Part shown: in pieces, positions 32,142-41,506 of the stretch | How the letters are laid out: each line of letters opens with the position of its first letter | How positions within the stretch are numbered: position 1 is the first letter of the stretch | From: JAWPMT01 sp965601475 | Lineage (GTDB): Bacteria > Bacteroidota > Bacteroidia > Cytophagales > Cyclobacteriaceae | Direction: 5' to 3' | Length of the DNA stretch: 64,000 nucleotides | Assembly: GCA_965601475.1 (NCBI GenBank) | Contig: OZ271832.1 | Span: forward strand, 248,001-312,000 | Notes under the pieces: model-generated | Seen by the model: the letters and a program-made list of their open reading frames with translations, nothing else | Database searches by the model: none | Told to the model about the DNA's origin: nothing | Program-made: the position numbers and the translations under genes

Positions 32142-34713
32142 GGCGCCCCCCAGGCTAGCGGACAAGGTGTTGGCCATGTTTTTGAAAGAGCACCTAATGG
32201 AAGAAGTATTGGGTGATCTTGAAGAGAAGTATTACAGCATTTGCCAAAAACGCTCAGTAAGGCGGGCCCGGCTCAACTACTGGTTTCAGGTCCTTCACTA
32301 CCTAAGACCATTTGCAATAAAATCGCATCAATCATCCAAAATTCTCGTCATGAACAGACACAATTTCGTTATCGGCTATCGCATTCTCCTTAGAAACAAG
32401 CTCTATTCCCTACTGAATATCGGTGGCCTGGCGCTGGGGATGACGGTAGCGATACTCATCGGCCTTTGGATCGCTGACGACTTGTCTTTCAATACCCACC
32501 ACCGTCACTATGATCGTGTCGTCCAGGTCCTGCGAAAAAACATATATAAGGGCAATGTCAACGGCTCACTTGTCAGCAAATTGGGAGAATACCTCAGGCA
32601 GAATTACAGTGCTCATTTCGACGCAGTGGCGATGACCTTTTTCCGCAATGGAGAAGAGTTGCTGACAAAAGGTAAAAACACATTTTCCGAAAGGGGCTAC
32701 TACTTTGAATCGCAGATTGGGGAGATTCTCACCCCTACCATGATATCGGGGTCGTATAAGGACTTGAAGAAAGAAGACCTGCTCATCTCGGCATCCCTGG
32801 CGAAAAAGTTCTTTGGAGATGAAGATGCGGTAGGGAAAATCCTGAAATTGAACGCCAAAAATGAACTTATCGTCAGAGGTGTCTACGCTGATTTCCCAGG
32901 CAACTCTACCTTTCATGATGCCCAATTCTTTGCATCGATGGATCTCATATACAATGAGGAGAATCCACGAACCTGGGACAATTTCAATACACGAGTCTTT
33001 GCGCTGCTAAAGGAAGAAACGAATGCGGCAACAGCCTCAGCGGCGATCACGGATATCCTCCAAACACAGACCACCGCTAAAGAAGAAGTTCTGTTTGTCC
33101 ATCCCATGTCGGACTGGCACTTATACTCAACCTTCAAAAATGGACAGCAAGCCCTCAGTCCACGCTTGCAATTCATCATACTCACAGGCATCATTGGTGT
33201 ATTTGTACTGATCCTGGCTTGTATCAACTTCATGAATTTGAATACGGCCAGGTACCAAAGCCGCAGCAAGGAAGTCGGTGTGCGAAAGGCCATTGGATCT
33301 ATGAAGTACCAATTGGTTTACCAGTTTTTGACAGAAACAATGCTTTATGCCGCTGCGGCCCTCTTCATCGCTGTGATATGCGCGTCGCTACTCTTACCCT
33401 GGTTTGGAACCCTCGCAGGGCGTGACTTCGTGTTCCCCTGGAGTTCGCTCACGTTCTGGTGTATGTGTGTCGGTTTCACCGGCATATCAGGCCTGTTTGC
33501 CGGCAGCTACCCTGCCTTCTTGCTTTCGTCATTTCATCCGGTTGCGGCGCTCAAAGGAGTACAACGACAAGGGAAATTCAATATTCGGCTCAGGCAGGCA
33601 CTTGTTGTCTTCCAATTCACCGTTTCCATCGCCCTGATTATTGGTACCGTTGCCGTGCATAACCAGCTACAGACGATTAAGAACCGTCCCGTAGGCTATG
33701 ACCAGGAGCGCATCATCACCATCAGGGCCCGAACCAACGAATACATGGAGAAATTTGACCTGTTCACTGCGGAGCTGAAACGCAAGGGTTTGGTCACGGA
33801 AGCCGCAACAGCCAATTACCCATTGACCACTACATTGGGGAACAACAACACATTTAGCTTTGAAGACCGACCGATAGACCTAACCTTCAATACCATATTC
33901 GTCACCGACGACTACGGTAAGACGGTGGGCTGGGAATTGATCGATGGCCAAGACTTCTCAAAAGACATCACTGATGAATCAGGATCGATCATCCTCAGTG
34001 AACTGGGTGTGAAACAAATGGGGCTTGAAGATCCCGTTGGAACTACCATTTACTCATCTTCGGCATTCAACGACAAAACCCAATTCAGAGTAATTGGGGT
34101 GGTAAAAGACATGATCAAAGGGTCACCCGCCAGTCATCCAGTGCCGCTCATGATTTTCAATACCCCTTTTACCATGCCCTGGACTTTCCTGAAGATTGAT
34201 CCTCAAATCCCGATTGCTGAAGCCATCGCTGAAATACAGGAGACGCTCTATTCCATTGACCCGCAGCACCCCTTCGCTTACAGGTTCCTGGAGGAAGAAT
34301 ACGCTGAGAAATTCAGAGAAGAAGAGCGGATCGGCAACATGGTCACGCTATCGAGTGTATTGGCCATTCTCGTCAGTTGTCTCGGGCTCTTTGGGTTGTC
34401 CGCATTCATGGTGGAAAAACGCACCAAAGAAATTGGCATCAGGAAGATCATGGGCGCCTCTGTAGGCAATTTATGGCGGCTGATTAGTGTCGACTTCGCG
34501 AAGTTGCTCCTGCTGGCCTGTGTCATCGCCATCCCTGTAGCCAGCTATTTGATTAGCAGTTGGTTGAACCACTATGAATACCGGGCCGATTTGTCATGGT
34601 GGATGTACGTTTTTGCGGTTTTGGGAGGTTTTTCAGTGACCATGGTCACGGTGAGCTTCCACGCTTTTAAGGCTTCTTACACCAATCCCGTGGAGGCGCT
34701 TAGGGCGGAATGA
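32134..34713 (+). CDS. FtsX/MacB-like ABC permease with permease prefix domain, copy 1
   Basis: The 859-aa protein starts inside the PadR stop region with MPKAPPRLADKVLAMFLKEHLMEEVLGDLEEKY, a 'permease prefix domain 2' pattern, and then a membrane-proximal RNKLYSLLNIGGLALGMTVAILIGLWI first helix. Two MacB-type periplasmic domains (about 110-350 and 520-720) alternate with FtsX-like helix groups: QFIILTGIIGVFVLILACINFMNLNTARYQSRSKEVGVRKAIG in the middle, and ILVSCLGLFGLSAFMVEKRTKEIGIRKIMGAS at the C-terminus, each with the EVGVRKAIG/EIGIRKIMG coupling motif. This is the 8-helix duplicated permease type. No ATPase gene adjoins it. It overlaps the next gene (ATGA). Confidence 0.9.
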   Translation: MPKAPPRLADKVLAMFLKEHLMEEVLGDLEEKYYSICQKRSVRRARLNYWFQVLHYLRPFAIKSHQSSKILVMNRHNFVIGYRILLRNKLYSLLNIGGLALGMTVAILIGLWIADDLSFNTHHRHYDRVVQVLRKNIYKGNVNGSLVSKLGEYLRQNYSAHFDAVAMTFFRNGEELLTKGKNTFSERGYYFESQIGEILTPTMISGSYKDLKKEDLLISASLAKKFFGDEDAVGKILKLNAKNELIVRGVYADFPGNSTFHDAQFFASMDLIYNEENPRTWDNFNTRVFALLKEETNAATASAAITDILQTQTTAKEEVLFVHPMSDWHLYSTFKNGQQALSPRLQFIILTGIIGVFVLILACINFMNLNTARYQSRSKEVGVRKAIGSMKYQLVYQFLTETMLYAAAALFIAVICASLLLPWFGTLAGRDFVFPWSSLTFWCMCVGFTGISGLFAGSYPAFLLSSFHPVAALKGVQRQGKFNIRLRQALVVFQFTVSIALIIGTVAVHNQLQTIKNRPVGYDQERIITIRARTNEYMEKFDLFTAELKRKGLVTEAATANYPLTTTLGNNNTFSFEDRPIDLTFNTIFVTDDYGKTVGWELIDGQDFSKDITDESGSIILSELGVKQMGLEDPVGTTIYSSSAFNDKTQFRVIGVVKDMIKGSPASHPVPLMIFNTPFTMPWTFLKIDPQIPIAEAIAEIQETLYSIDPQHPFAYRFLEEEYAEKFREEERIGNMVTLSSVLAILVSCLGLFGLSAFMVEKRTKEIGIRKIMGASVGNLWRLISVDFAKLLLLACVIAIPVASYLISSWLNHYEYRADLSWWMYVFAVLGGFSVTMVTVSFHAFKASYTNPVEALRAE

Positions 34714-37289
34714 CTGTGCGACCTCCCCGTCTTGCCAACTGGCTGCTCCGCAGATGTGTGAAGGAGCTGCTCCTGGAAGAAATCGAAGGAGATCTGCAAG
34801 AGAAGTTCTTGCTGAAACTAAAGAAAAAAGGGCCTTTTCGAGCCCAAATCAACTACTGGTATCAGGTCTTGCACTATCTCAGACCATTTGCGCTAAAAGG
34901 TGTCCAGATCAAAAACCCTACATTCATGCTGATAAAGCACAATTTCATTATCAGCCTTAGAACCTTTCGCAGGTACAAGGGCACATTTCTTATTAACCTC
35001 CTGAGTCTGACTTCTGGTCTTGTCAGCTGTCTGTTGATCGCTTTGTGGATGTCCAGTGAATGGAGAATGGACAAATTTCACCTCAAAGATGATCAGTTGT
35101 TCCGTGTGATCGCCCAACAGAAATTTGAAAGCCACGACCTGATCACAGAGTCGACACCAGTTCCTTTGGCTGAAGCGCTACAATCAGCAATTCCGGGCAT
35201 CAGAAGAACCGTGTCAGTTCAGGAGGACTGGTTTCGCAAGCAAGCCGGTTACATTGGTTCGAGCAACCGTGTAAAAAAACTGAAGGCAGCAGAGCAATAC
35301 ATTCAGGGACCTTTTTTTGAAATGTTCTCCTACAAACTCCTTAGGGGAGATCTGAAGAACCCATTGCCCAGCAAGCGCCACATACTACTCTCCGACGAGA
35401 CTGCCCGAAAACTCTTCCCTCATGACGACCCAATGGGGAAGCTGGTATCATGGGACCAGGAGGGTACCGCCGGGGATTTTGTAGTCTCGGGGATTTTCAA
35501 GCAACCAGGCAAATATTCGTCGATGAAGTTTGATGTCTTGCTTCCTCTGGAAGCCAGAGTTAGCACAGACAGTCTCTTCGGCCAGTGGAACAACGCCCCT
35601 GTTACCACCTACCTCGAACTGGAAAAAGGTGTAGACGTCACAGCGATCAACGACCAGATCAGGGATTTCACGCTGTCAAAGCAGAGCGAGCCCATCCAGC
35701 TAAGCACACAGCGATTCTCGGATTTGTACCTTCAAGACCTTCCGGGGCAGGCGGCAAACAAGTCCAAGACACTGAGCCTCTTTGGGGGTGTCGCCCTTTT
35801 CATGCTCCTAATCGCCAGTATCAATTTCATGAATCTAACCACAGCCAAGGCCTACCATCGTCTCAAAGAAATTGGAGTGAAGAAGGCCCTTGGCGCCAGG
35901 AAAACTGACCTGATACTTCAGTACCTGACCGAAAATATATTGTCAGCCATATTCTCGTTTTTCATCTCCCTGGTTATCGCGGCAGGCCTATTGCCTTTTT
36001 TCAATACCATTACGGCCAAGGATATGACTTTGATTGATGAACCCGCATTACTAGGAGGTTTTTTCGCCGTGACGTTTATCACCGGCTTGGCCGCTGGTGC
36101 ATATCCTGCCTTCTACCTATCCTCTTTCAGACCGATGGAGGTGCTGCGCGGAAAACTCAATACGGGGTCTCCTGACACATTCTTTCGAAGGGGGCTGGTA
36201 TTGTTCCAATTTGCCCTTTCGACGATCATCATTTTTGGAATTTTTGTGGTTCACGGCCAGGTGAAATGGATAGCCAACAAAGACCTCGGCGTAAGTAAAG
36301 GTAACATCCTACTTTTTGCATACGATGCCGGTTCAGCTCAAGGCTATCAGGCCCTATTGCAGGAACTCAGGCAAATCCCTGAGGTAGTCAGTGTATCTGG
36401 ATATACGCATGACATGACAGGCAACTACGGCCTCACAGACGACCTGCTCTGGGAGGGAAAAAATCCAACAAGTGATCAATTTTTTGTCACGCTTGAGGGA
36501 GGGTTCGACTATTTGGAGACACTTGGAGTAGAACTAAAAGATGGTAGGCACTTCAACCGCGACACTGACGGACAAGACACAAAGATCATCTTCAATCAAG
36601 CCGCCATCCAGGCCATGGGATTGGAAAATCCCATTGGCCAGAGCGTCAACCTTTGGGGTAAGCAACGGGAGATCATTGGTATCGCAGAGGATTTCCACTT
36701 TGCTTCGCTCAGAGAGGGCATTACACCCTGTTTTATCCGTGTCAACCCCAATTTGGACAAAACCATGGTGAAGTTTGCGGAGGGAGCCGACGTAGCCGTA
36801 CGCATCGCCATCGAGCAAGCGCTGGCGGCACGACATCCTGAATTACCCTTCGAATATTCCTTCCTGGATCAGCAGTTTGACGCACTTTATGCCAGCGAAG
36901 CAACAACATTGGTGTTGATGCGCAATTTTGGTGTGCTGTCCATTTTCATTTCATGCCTGGGACTCCTCGGGCTCACAGCATTTTCTACGGAGAGAAGATC
37001 AAAAGAACTGAGTATTCGACGTGTACTCGGATCTGGTAATCTGGGCATCTACCTTCTACTTTCTAAAGATTTCACCAAAGTGATACTGCTATCATTACTG
37101 CTATCATTACCGGTGGGGTATCACTTTGCCGCACGGTGGTTGGAGAATTTTTCCTCAGCCATCGAAATATCCGCACTTCAGCTGGGGGGAACAATGGCAG
37201 TGGTGTTGTGTATTACCTGGATAACCATAGCCATACAAACGGCTGATGCCCTCCGTTCCAGCCCAATTTCAAAACTCAACCGCGACTAG
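34710..37289 (+). CDS. FtsX/MacB-like ABC permease with permease prefix domain, copy 2
   Basis: This 859-aa paralogue has exactly the same length and layout as the upstream gene: the prefix PPRLANWLLRRCVKELLLEEIEGDLQEKF, a first helix at INLLSLTSGLVSCLLIALWM, two periplasmic domains, a central INFMNLTTAKAYHRLKEIGVKKALGARK helix group, and a final SCLGLLGLTAFSTERRSKELSIRRVLGSG group. The start codon overlaps the upstream stop (ATGA). The prefix is close between the copies (both have INYW-QVLHYLRPFA-K), while periplasmic domains diverge, suggesting duplication followed by change of substrate or partner. Confidence 0.9.
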   Translation: MTVRPPRLANWLLRRCVKELLLEEIEGDLQEKFLLKLKKKGPFRAQINYWYQVLHYLRPFALKGVQIKNPTFMLIKHNFIISLRTFRRYKGTFLINLLSLTSGLVSCLLIALWMSSEWRMDKFHLKDDQLFRVIAQQKFESHDLITESTPVPLAEALQSAIPGIRRTVSVQEDWFRKQAGYIGSSNRVKKLKAAEQYIQGPFFEMFSYKLLRGDLKNPLPSKRHILLSDETARKLFPHDDPMGKLVSWDQEGTAGDFVVSGIFKQPGKYSSMKFDVLLPLEARVSTDSLFGQWNNAPVTTYLELEKGVDVTAINDQIRDFTLSKQSEPIQLSTQRFSDLYLQDLPGQAANKSKTLSLFGGVALFMLLIASINFMNLTTAKAYHRLKEIGVKKALGARKTDLILQYLTENILSAIFSFFISLVIAAGLLPFFNTITAKDMTLIDEPALLGGFFAVTFITGLAAGAYPAFYLSSFRPMEVLRGKLNTGSPDTFFRRGLVLFQFALSTIIIFGIFVVHGQVKWIANKDLGVSKGNILLFAYDAGSAQGYQALLQELRQIPEVVSVSGYTHDMTGNYGLTDDLLWEGKNPTSDQFFVTLEGGFDYLETLGVELKDGRHFNRDTDGQDTKIIFNQAAIQAMGLENPIGQSVNLWGKQREIIGIAEDFHFASLREGITPCFIRVNPNLDKTMVKFAEGADVAVRIAIEQALAARHPELPFEYSFLDQQFDALYASEATTLVLMRNFGVLSIFISCLGLLGLTAFSTERRSKELSIRRVLGSGNLGIYLLLSKDFTKVILLSLLLSLPVGYHFAARWLENFSSAIEISALQLGGTMAVVLCITWITIAIQTADALRSSPISKLNRD

Positions 37290-37335
37290 CTGAACAATTT
37301 CGAAGGCCCACGGATTTGCTCTTAAAGTAAAAGTC

Positions 37336-37929
37336 ATGCGACCAGACTTCTCGGAAATTCACTCAGGTGCGGAATTCCTCCGCTGGTATTGGCTCAAGGA
37401 AGAAATGGTGGAAATCTGCAAGCTTTCAGGCCTCCCATACAGCGGGAGAAAATTCGATTTGAGAGACCGAATCGCCTACGCCCTGGACCATGATGGGGCC
37501 TTACTCCCCATGCCGAAGAAACGAAAGGTCAAATCTAAATTTGATTGGGCCAATGCCACGCTCAACGAAAACACCGTCATCACGGACAATGTGACCTTTG
37601 GGCCCAACTTCAGAGCATTCATGAAGCATGAGATTGGTAATAAATTCTCCTGTCACAGTGATTTCATGGATTGGGTACGCGAAAATGAGGGAAAGACCCT
37701 GGCTGATGCGGTGTCGGTCTGGCGGGAACTGGAACGCCGCAAAGAGGACCCTGAATTCAAGCGGAGTATCGCCAAGAACAACATGCTCGCGCAATATGTC
37801 AGGGACTTCCTATCGGCCAATCCTAAACTGACACTCAAGGAAGCCCTCGCTTGCTGGCAACGTAAGAAGCAGTTACCTACCGGAGATGGGTTCATTAGGT
37901 ACGCAGCACAGGACCTTCAATATATCTGA
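37336..37929 (+). CDS. SAP domain protein of the DUF6434 type
   Basis: The 197-aa cytoplasmic protein has an N-terminal SAP-like helix pair (FLRWYWLKEEMVEICKLSGLPYSGRKFDLRDRIAYAL, about residues 12-50), a basic linker (PKKRKVKSKFDW) and a DUF6434 region with ITDNVTFGPNFRAFMKHEIGNKFSCHSDFMDWVRENEGKTLADAVSVWRE. A final helix segment has SANPKLTLKEALACW. SAP motifs bind DNA, so a nucleic-acid role is plausible, but none is established. It is a lone gene. Confidence 0.85.
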   Translation: MRPDFSEIHSGAEFLRWYWLKEEMVEICKLSGLPYSGRKFDLRDRIAYALDHDGALLPMPKKRKVKSKFDWANATLNENTVITDNVTFGPNFRAFMKHEIGNKFSCHSDFMDWVRENEGKTLADAVSVWRELERRKEDPEFKRSIAKNNMLAQYVRDFLSANPKLTLKEALACWQRKKQLPTGDGFIRYAAQDLQYI

Positions 37930-38008
37930 AAATCAAAGGTTTAGGAGTGATTATATTCTGATTTCGATAAAATTTGCGTAGCTTAGAACTACCGCAAAGA
38001 CAAGACGT

Positions 38009-38512
38009 ATGAGCACCGCCGCCTACTGGAAAGAACACCTCCAGCTCAACGCCCATCCCGAAGGTGGTTTCTTCAAAGAAACGTACCGGGCTCAGGGCAT
38101 TATTAATCATGAAGCCCTACCTCCGGGTTATTCAGGAGCACGCGCGTACTCCACCGGGATTTATTTTCTGCTGGAGGGCAAAGAATTCTCCGCCCTGCAT
38201 AAGTTGAAACAAGATGAGATGTGGCATTTCTACGATGGCAGCACACTCCTGATACATACCATCAATGCCGACAGTGAACACGAAGTGATCAAACTTGGAA
38301 GAGACGCAAAACGTGGTGAGGCCTTGCAAGCTGTCGTGCAAGGTGGGCTCTATTTTGGGTCTGAGCTGGAAGATAAATCAGCCTTTGCCCTGGTCGGATG
38401 CACGGTTGCTCCCGGCTTTGATTTTGCAGACTTTGAGATGCCAGGTTGTGAGCGTCTGTGTGAACGCTTTCCTTCTCAAAAAGGACTTATTGAGCGGATG
38501 ACCAGGACATGA
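38009..38512 (+). CDS. cupin family protein (DUF985)
   Basis: The 167-aa single-domain cupin has the DUF985 marks: AYWKEHLQLNAHPEGGFFKETYRA at the start, YSTGIYFLLEGKEFSALHKLKQDEMWHFYDGSTLLIH in the barrel and LVGCTVAPGFDFADFEM at the end. The His and Glu of the first cupin motif (SALHKLKQDEMWHF) are present. Members are small beta-barrel proteins of uncertain enzymatic role. It is convergent with the next operon, with an overlap of 26 bases at the 3' ends. Confidence 0.9.
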   Translation: MSTAAYWKEHLQLNAHPEGGFFKETYRAQGIINHEALPPGYSGARAYSTGIYFLLEGKEFSALHKLKQDEMWHFYDGSTLLIHTINADSEHEVIKLGRDAKRGEALQAVVQGGLYFGSELEDKSAFALVGCTVAPGFDFADFEMPGCERLCERFPSQKGLIERMTRT

Positions 38513-38798
38513 TCTCCTGCTGAACCATCTGCATCACCTCCTCATCTCTTTTCTCAAAGGTGACAATGAGATCATGCCCGTGTAGACTTCCGGCTATTTC
38601 AAAGCAGAAATCGTAACTTCTGATTTTCAGCATGTCATGGCTACCGGGCACCACTTCGCTGAAATAGGTCACCTCCGGCTTACCAAATAAGGAAAAAGTC
38701 TGGACAAAGGAATCATCAATGGCAGATCCCAACTCATAGACGTGTCGTGTATACTTACGACAGTTCTTGGTTTCCTTAATTCTGAATCCTTTGTCCAT
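38487..38798 (-). CDS. hypothetical protein, last gene of a three-gene operon
   Basis: This 103-aa cytoplasmic protein has no recognised domain. It contains alternating strands (TFSLFGKPEVTYFSEVV, DMLKIRSYDFCFEIAGSLHGHDLIVTFEK) and a terminal amphipathic helix (DEEVMQMVQQEIMSW), giving a small alpha/beta layout. It starts 5 bases after the stop of the V4R-like gene on the same strand, so it is very probably co-transcribed and may act with that protein. Confidence 0.5.
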   Translation of the reverse strand: MDKGFRIKETKNCRKYTRHVYELGSAIDDSFVQTFSLFGKPEVTYFSEVVPGSHDMLKIRSYDFCFEIAGSLHGHDLIVTFEKRDEEVMQMVQQEIMSWSSAQ

Positions 38799-38803
38799 CT
38801 CTA

Positions 38804-40063
38804 TTAGATTCTGGCGACTTCAAAGCAATCAAACTCCGATCCCATCGTGCGCGCCTCAACTTGATTGGCCCCATATCGGCCTTTGGTTTTGAATACTTTG
38901 TTGTAGTAGTCTTCATCCAGGTTGGGCGTCTGCTGGATATCTCCATGATAGATCAGGTTCATTACCCCAGGCAATGCACCCATTAGAAAACAACAAGCTG
39001 GATAGTTGGTCTTATCGCCATAGAGCTCTAAGAAAGCGTTGGACTCGTAAGACCCTGTCACCTTGAACCGCGACTGTCCTTCGGGGTCTAAATGCTCCAT
39101 TTCCCAAAGCCCCCAACCCATGGCATTGGCGCAAGCAACGATGCCATGCGTCCAATCATCTTTGGACTTGAGCATGGGTTTGATCATTGCATTCCACTCG
39201 GCAGACAACATGATACCCCCAAGTGTGTTGAATGCACATACATGGCCTGCTTCTGTGAGCAGTTCCTGAACGATGCTCACCCCTCCAGCACCGAACTCTT
39301 GCTCCATGGTGAGCATCGTCCTCAAGGAGATCAGGTTGTAGTAGTTAGCATAATGTCTGGTGAGTAAAACACCAAATGCGTCAATCAGGCCGTCTTCCTC
39401 ACTCCCCTGTATGGGCATTCCGATCAATGCCTCTCTAATGCCTGCGTAATTGACATTTTCGTGCTCAAGGTAATGGTTGAAAGTCTGATAGTGCCCTTCA
39501 CCGGGCGATGAAGACAGTTCAGCTTTCGTCGCTCTTTCTTGAATTTCGAAACGACAAACATCGTCGCCTTTAGTGAGACACTTGGTCTGCACTGCTTCCA
39601 TGGTGCCAAATTCTAAACCATAAATGGCCTCAACAGCGGCTGCCAGATAACCGCGCGTAAAAAAGCTCACTCCCGGCTCATTAGCTTTGCGCATACCAAA
39701 CTTGGCTTTCCAGCCGACCGAGTAATGCTCGAAAGGCGTCTCTACGACACCACCATCCGCTGAGATATCGCCCAGCCGGACCTTGCCAAAGCCACTCTTG
39801 CTGAACCGATCTTCCACCAATTGCTTGCGTTCTTCGATTGAGAAGTCAGCCTCTTTGAAGAGGTTTTCAAATTGTGCATGCACTACTTCATGTCCGGAGT
39901 CAACAAGAATCGAGTAGACATCAATGTACTCTTTCGTCTCCTCGATCGACATCTGCAGGAACACATTGTAGTGATTGCAGTGAAAGATCATTGGTTCGCC
40001 TCCCAATATGAAGGCGTTTCGGTTCAGGTGGTATATTCCTGTCTTTTCAATTGCTTCTATCAT
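38804..40063 (-). CDS. protein with two V4R-like halves
   Basis: The 419-aa cytoplasmic protein seems to contain two divergent V4R (4-vinyl reductase) domains. In the first half, ETPFEHYSVGWKAKFGMRKANEPGVSFFTRGYLAAAVEAIYG leads to the typical ending CLTKGDDVCRFEI. In the second half, FKVTGSYESNAFLELYGDKTNYPACCFLMGALPGVMNLIY leads to RTMGSEFDCFEV. V4R domains bind small hydrophobic ligands and are found as sensors; tandem V4R in a stand-alone protein is unusual. It lies between two hypothetical genes with gaps of 3 and 5 bases, forming one operon. The ligand is unknown. Confidence 0.6.
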   Translation of the reverse strand: MIEAIEKTGIYHLNRNAFILGGEPMIFHCNHYNVFLQMSIEETKEYIDVYSILVDSGHEVVHAQFENLFKEADFSIEERKQLVEDRFSKSGFGKVRLGDISADGGVVETPFEHYSVGWKAKFGMRKANEPGVSFFTRGYLAAAVEAIYGLEFGTMEAVQTKCLTKGDDVCRFEIQERATKAELSSSPGEGHYQTFNHYLEHENVNYAGIREALIGMPIQGSEEDGLIDAFGVLLTRHYANYYNLISLRTMLTMEQEFGAGGVSIVQELLTEAGHVCAFNTLGGIMLSAEWNAMIKPMLKSKDDWTHGIVACANAMGWGLWEMEHLDPEGQSRFKVTGSYESNAFLELYGDKTNYPACCFLMGALPGVMNLIYHGDIQQTPNLDEDYYNKVFKTKGRYGANQVEARTMGSEFDCFEVARI

Positions 40064-40066
40064 GGT

Positions 40067-40456
40067 CTAGGCAGGTTGATATTCTTGATCATAAATTTCC
40101 TGGATCGTGGCTTGAATTAATATGTAAAAATCCAAATCCACTTTTGTCCTTTCCGTCGGCTTTTGCATTTCGGTAAAATCGTAACCCTGCTCCCTCATGA
40201 TGGGGAACAACCTTACCAATATGCGGGCCCATGCCACAGGTGTCAACTGTGTTTCGCACCATGCCTTGATTGGGCTTACGGGATACTTCCTGATGTCATT
40301 CTCTGCTGGTTCAGCCTTCTGTTTCGATCGAGGCTTGCTGGACACTTGCTGAGTAGCACGAAATTCTTCGATGTACTCTTTCTTCGTCCGCTGAGTCGTT
40401 GCCACCTCAACAGGCGCTTCCTGGTTTTTTTGTTTCTTCCAAAAAAGTAATTTCAT
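40067..40456 (-). CDS. hypothetical protein, first gene of the V4R operon
   Basis: The 129-aa protein begins MKLLFWKKQKNQEAPVEV with a basic N-terminal region, a low-complexity charged linker, and a conserved-looking C-terminal half (YPVSPIKAWCETQLTPVAWARILVRLFPIMREQGYDFTEM... DFYILIQATIQEIYDQEY). No known domain is apparent. I chose the ATG at MKLLFW over one 42 bases upstream. It stands 3 bases upstream of the V4R-like gene. Confidence 0.5.
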   Translation of the reverse strand: MKLLFWKKQKNQEAPVEVATTQRTKKEYIEEFRATQQVSSKPRSKQKAEPAENDIRKYPVSPIKAWCETQLTPVAWARILVRLFPIMREQGYDFTEMQKPTERTKVDLDFYILIQATIQEIYDQEYQPA

Positions 40457-40632
40457 ATCGCTGAAAAGTAGGTATGAGCGGAATACCCAGTTCTCCAAGC
40501 GGCTCTTGCATTGTCGAAAGTAAGCAAATCAATGACTCACCTGCACTGCTTTCGATGAACAGTCGCTTTTGTTCGCTCAGTGATTTCAGAAAAAAATTAG
40601 AAAAAAAAGTGTGCCGACACGAACCTTATTCT

Positions 40633-40645
40633 GGAACTATCGTTC
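40633..40645. promoter_or_regulatory. candidate TetR operator 1
   Basis: GGAACTATCGTTC is an imperfect palindrome (GGAAC/GTTC) and shares the spacing and sequence of a second site 27 bases downstream. Both lie upstream of the SDR-TetR operon, as expected for autoregulation. Confidence 0.5.
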
Positions 40646-40659
40646 TGTTATTTGAAAAC

Positions 40660-40673
40660 GGAACAATCATTCC
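40660..40673. promoter_or_regulatory. candidate TetR operator 2
   Basis: GGAACAATCATTCC repeats site 1 (consensus GGAACNATCRTTC) and ends 20 bases before the SDR start codon. The outer arms GGAA/TTCC are perfectly inverted. Confidence 0.5.
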
Positions 40674-40693
40674 AATAAAATTAAATAGAAATC

Positions 40694-41443
40694 ATGAGCA
40701 AACTAAAAGACAAAGTCGCCATCGTTACCGGAGCTACGAGTGGTATGGGATTGGATACTGCCAAGCTTTACCTCAAAGAAGGAGCCAAGGTGGTACTCAC
40801 TGGCCGAAGTCAGGAGAAACTAGATGCCATCGCCAATGAGTTGGAGGGTGAATATCTCCTGGTTCCTGCTGAGGCGTCCAGTCTGACTGACAGCAAGAAC
40901 CTGATCGAAAAAACCGTTAATACTTTCGGTAAAATCGATGTACTCTTCCTGAATGCAGGGATCTTCCGTCTGGAAACAAGCGATACGCTGACGGAAGAGA
41001 TTTACGATGAAGTACACAATGTCAATGTAAGAGGACCGCTTTTCACTGTGCGGGAGGCCAACGCCCATTTCAACGAAGGCGCCAGCATCATATTCAACAC
41101 ATCGGTCGTTAACATCAAGGGATTTGGAGGCATGTCCGCTTATGCGTCGAGCAAAGCCGCATTAAGGTCTCTGACCCGAACCCTGGCATCAGAATTTGGA
41201 GCTAGGAACATTCGAGTCAACTCCATTGCACCTGGTCCTATTGACACACCGATTTATGGAAAGCACAATGTACCACAGGAAAATATTGACCAGATGGCCA
41301 GTAGTTTCCCTTCGATGGTGCCCCTCGGTCGTTTTGGAAAAGGAGAAGAAATCGCCACGGTTGCGCTTTTCCTTGCCAGTGCAGACAGCAGCTACATCAC
41401 GGGAGCGGAAATCCCCGTAGATGGCGGATTTGCTCAGGTCTAA
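40694..41443 (+). CDS. SDR family oxidoreductase
   Basis: The 249-aa protein is a classical short-chain dehydrogenase: the cofactor motif T-G-x3-G-x-G is TGATSGMG, the N-N/L-A-G motif is LNAGIF, the catalytic Ser is in NTSVVN, and Y-x3-K is YASSK. The C-terminal IPVDGGFAQV ending is usual for the family. The basic Arg in TGRSQEK suggests an NADP preference. It is cytoplasmic and the substrate is unknown. It is the first gene of an operon with a TetR regulator 63 bases downstream, and two candidate TetR sites lie upstream. Such pairs often respond to electrophiles or xenobiotics. Confidence 0.92.
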   Translation: MSKLKDKVAIVTGATSGMGLDTAKLYLKEGAKVVLTGRSQEKLDAIANELEGEYLLVPAEASSLTDSKNLIEKTVNTFGKIDVLFLNAGIFRLETSDTLTEEIYDEVHNVNVRGPLFTVREANAHFNEGASIIFNTSVVNIKGFGGMSAYASSKAALRSLTRTLASEFGARNIRVNSIAPGPIDTPIYGKHNVPQENIDQMASSFPSMVPLGRFGKGEEIATVALFLASADSSYITGAEIPVDGGFAQV

Positions 41444-41461
41444 TACCTAAAACCATAAAAT

Positions 41462-41499
41462 ATCATCCCTGCTTTAAATTTGGAGTGGGGATGGTCCTT
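41462..41499 (+). terminator. weak internal terminator or attenuator
   Basis: ATCATCCC and GGGATGGT form an 8-bp stem (one G-U pair) with an 18-base loop, followed by CCTTTTT. It lies between the SDR stop and the TetR start, so it could reduce read-through into the regulator gene. Confidence 0.35.
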
Positions 41500-41506
41500 T
41501 TTGAAT

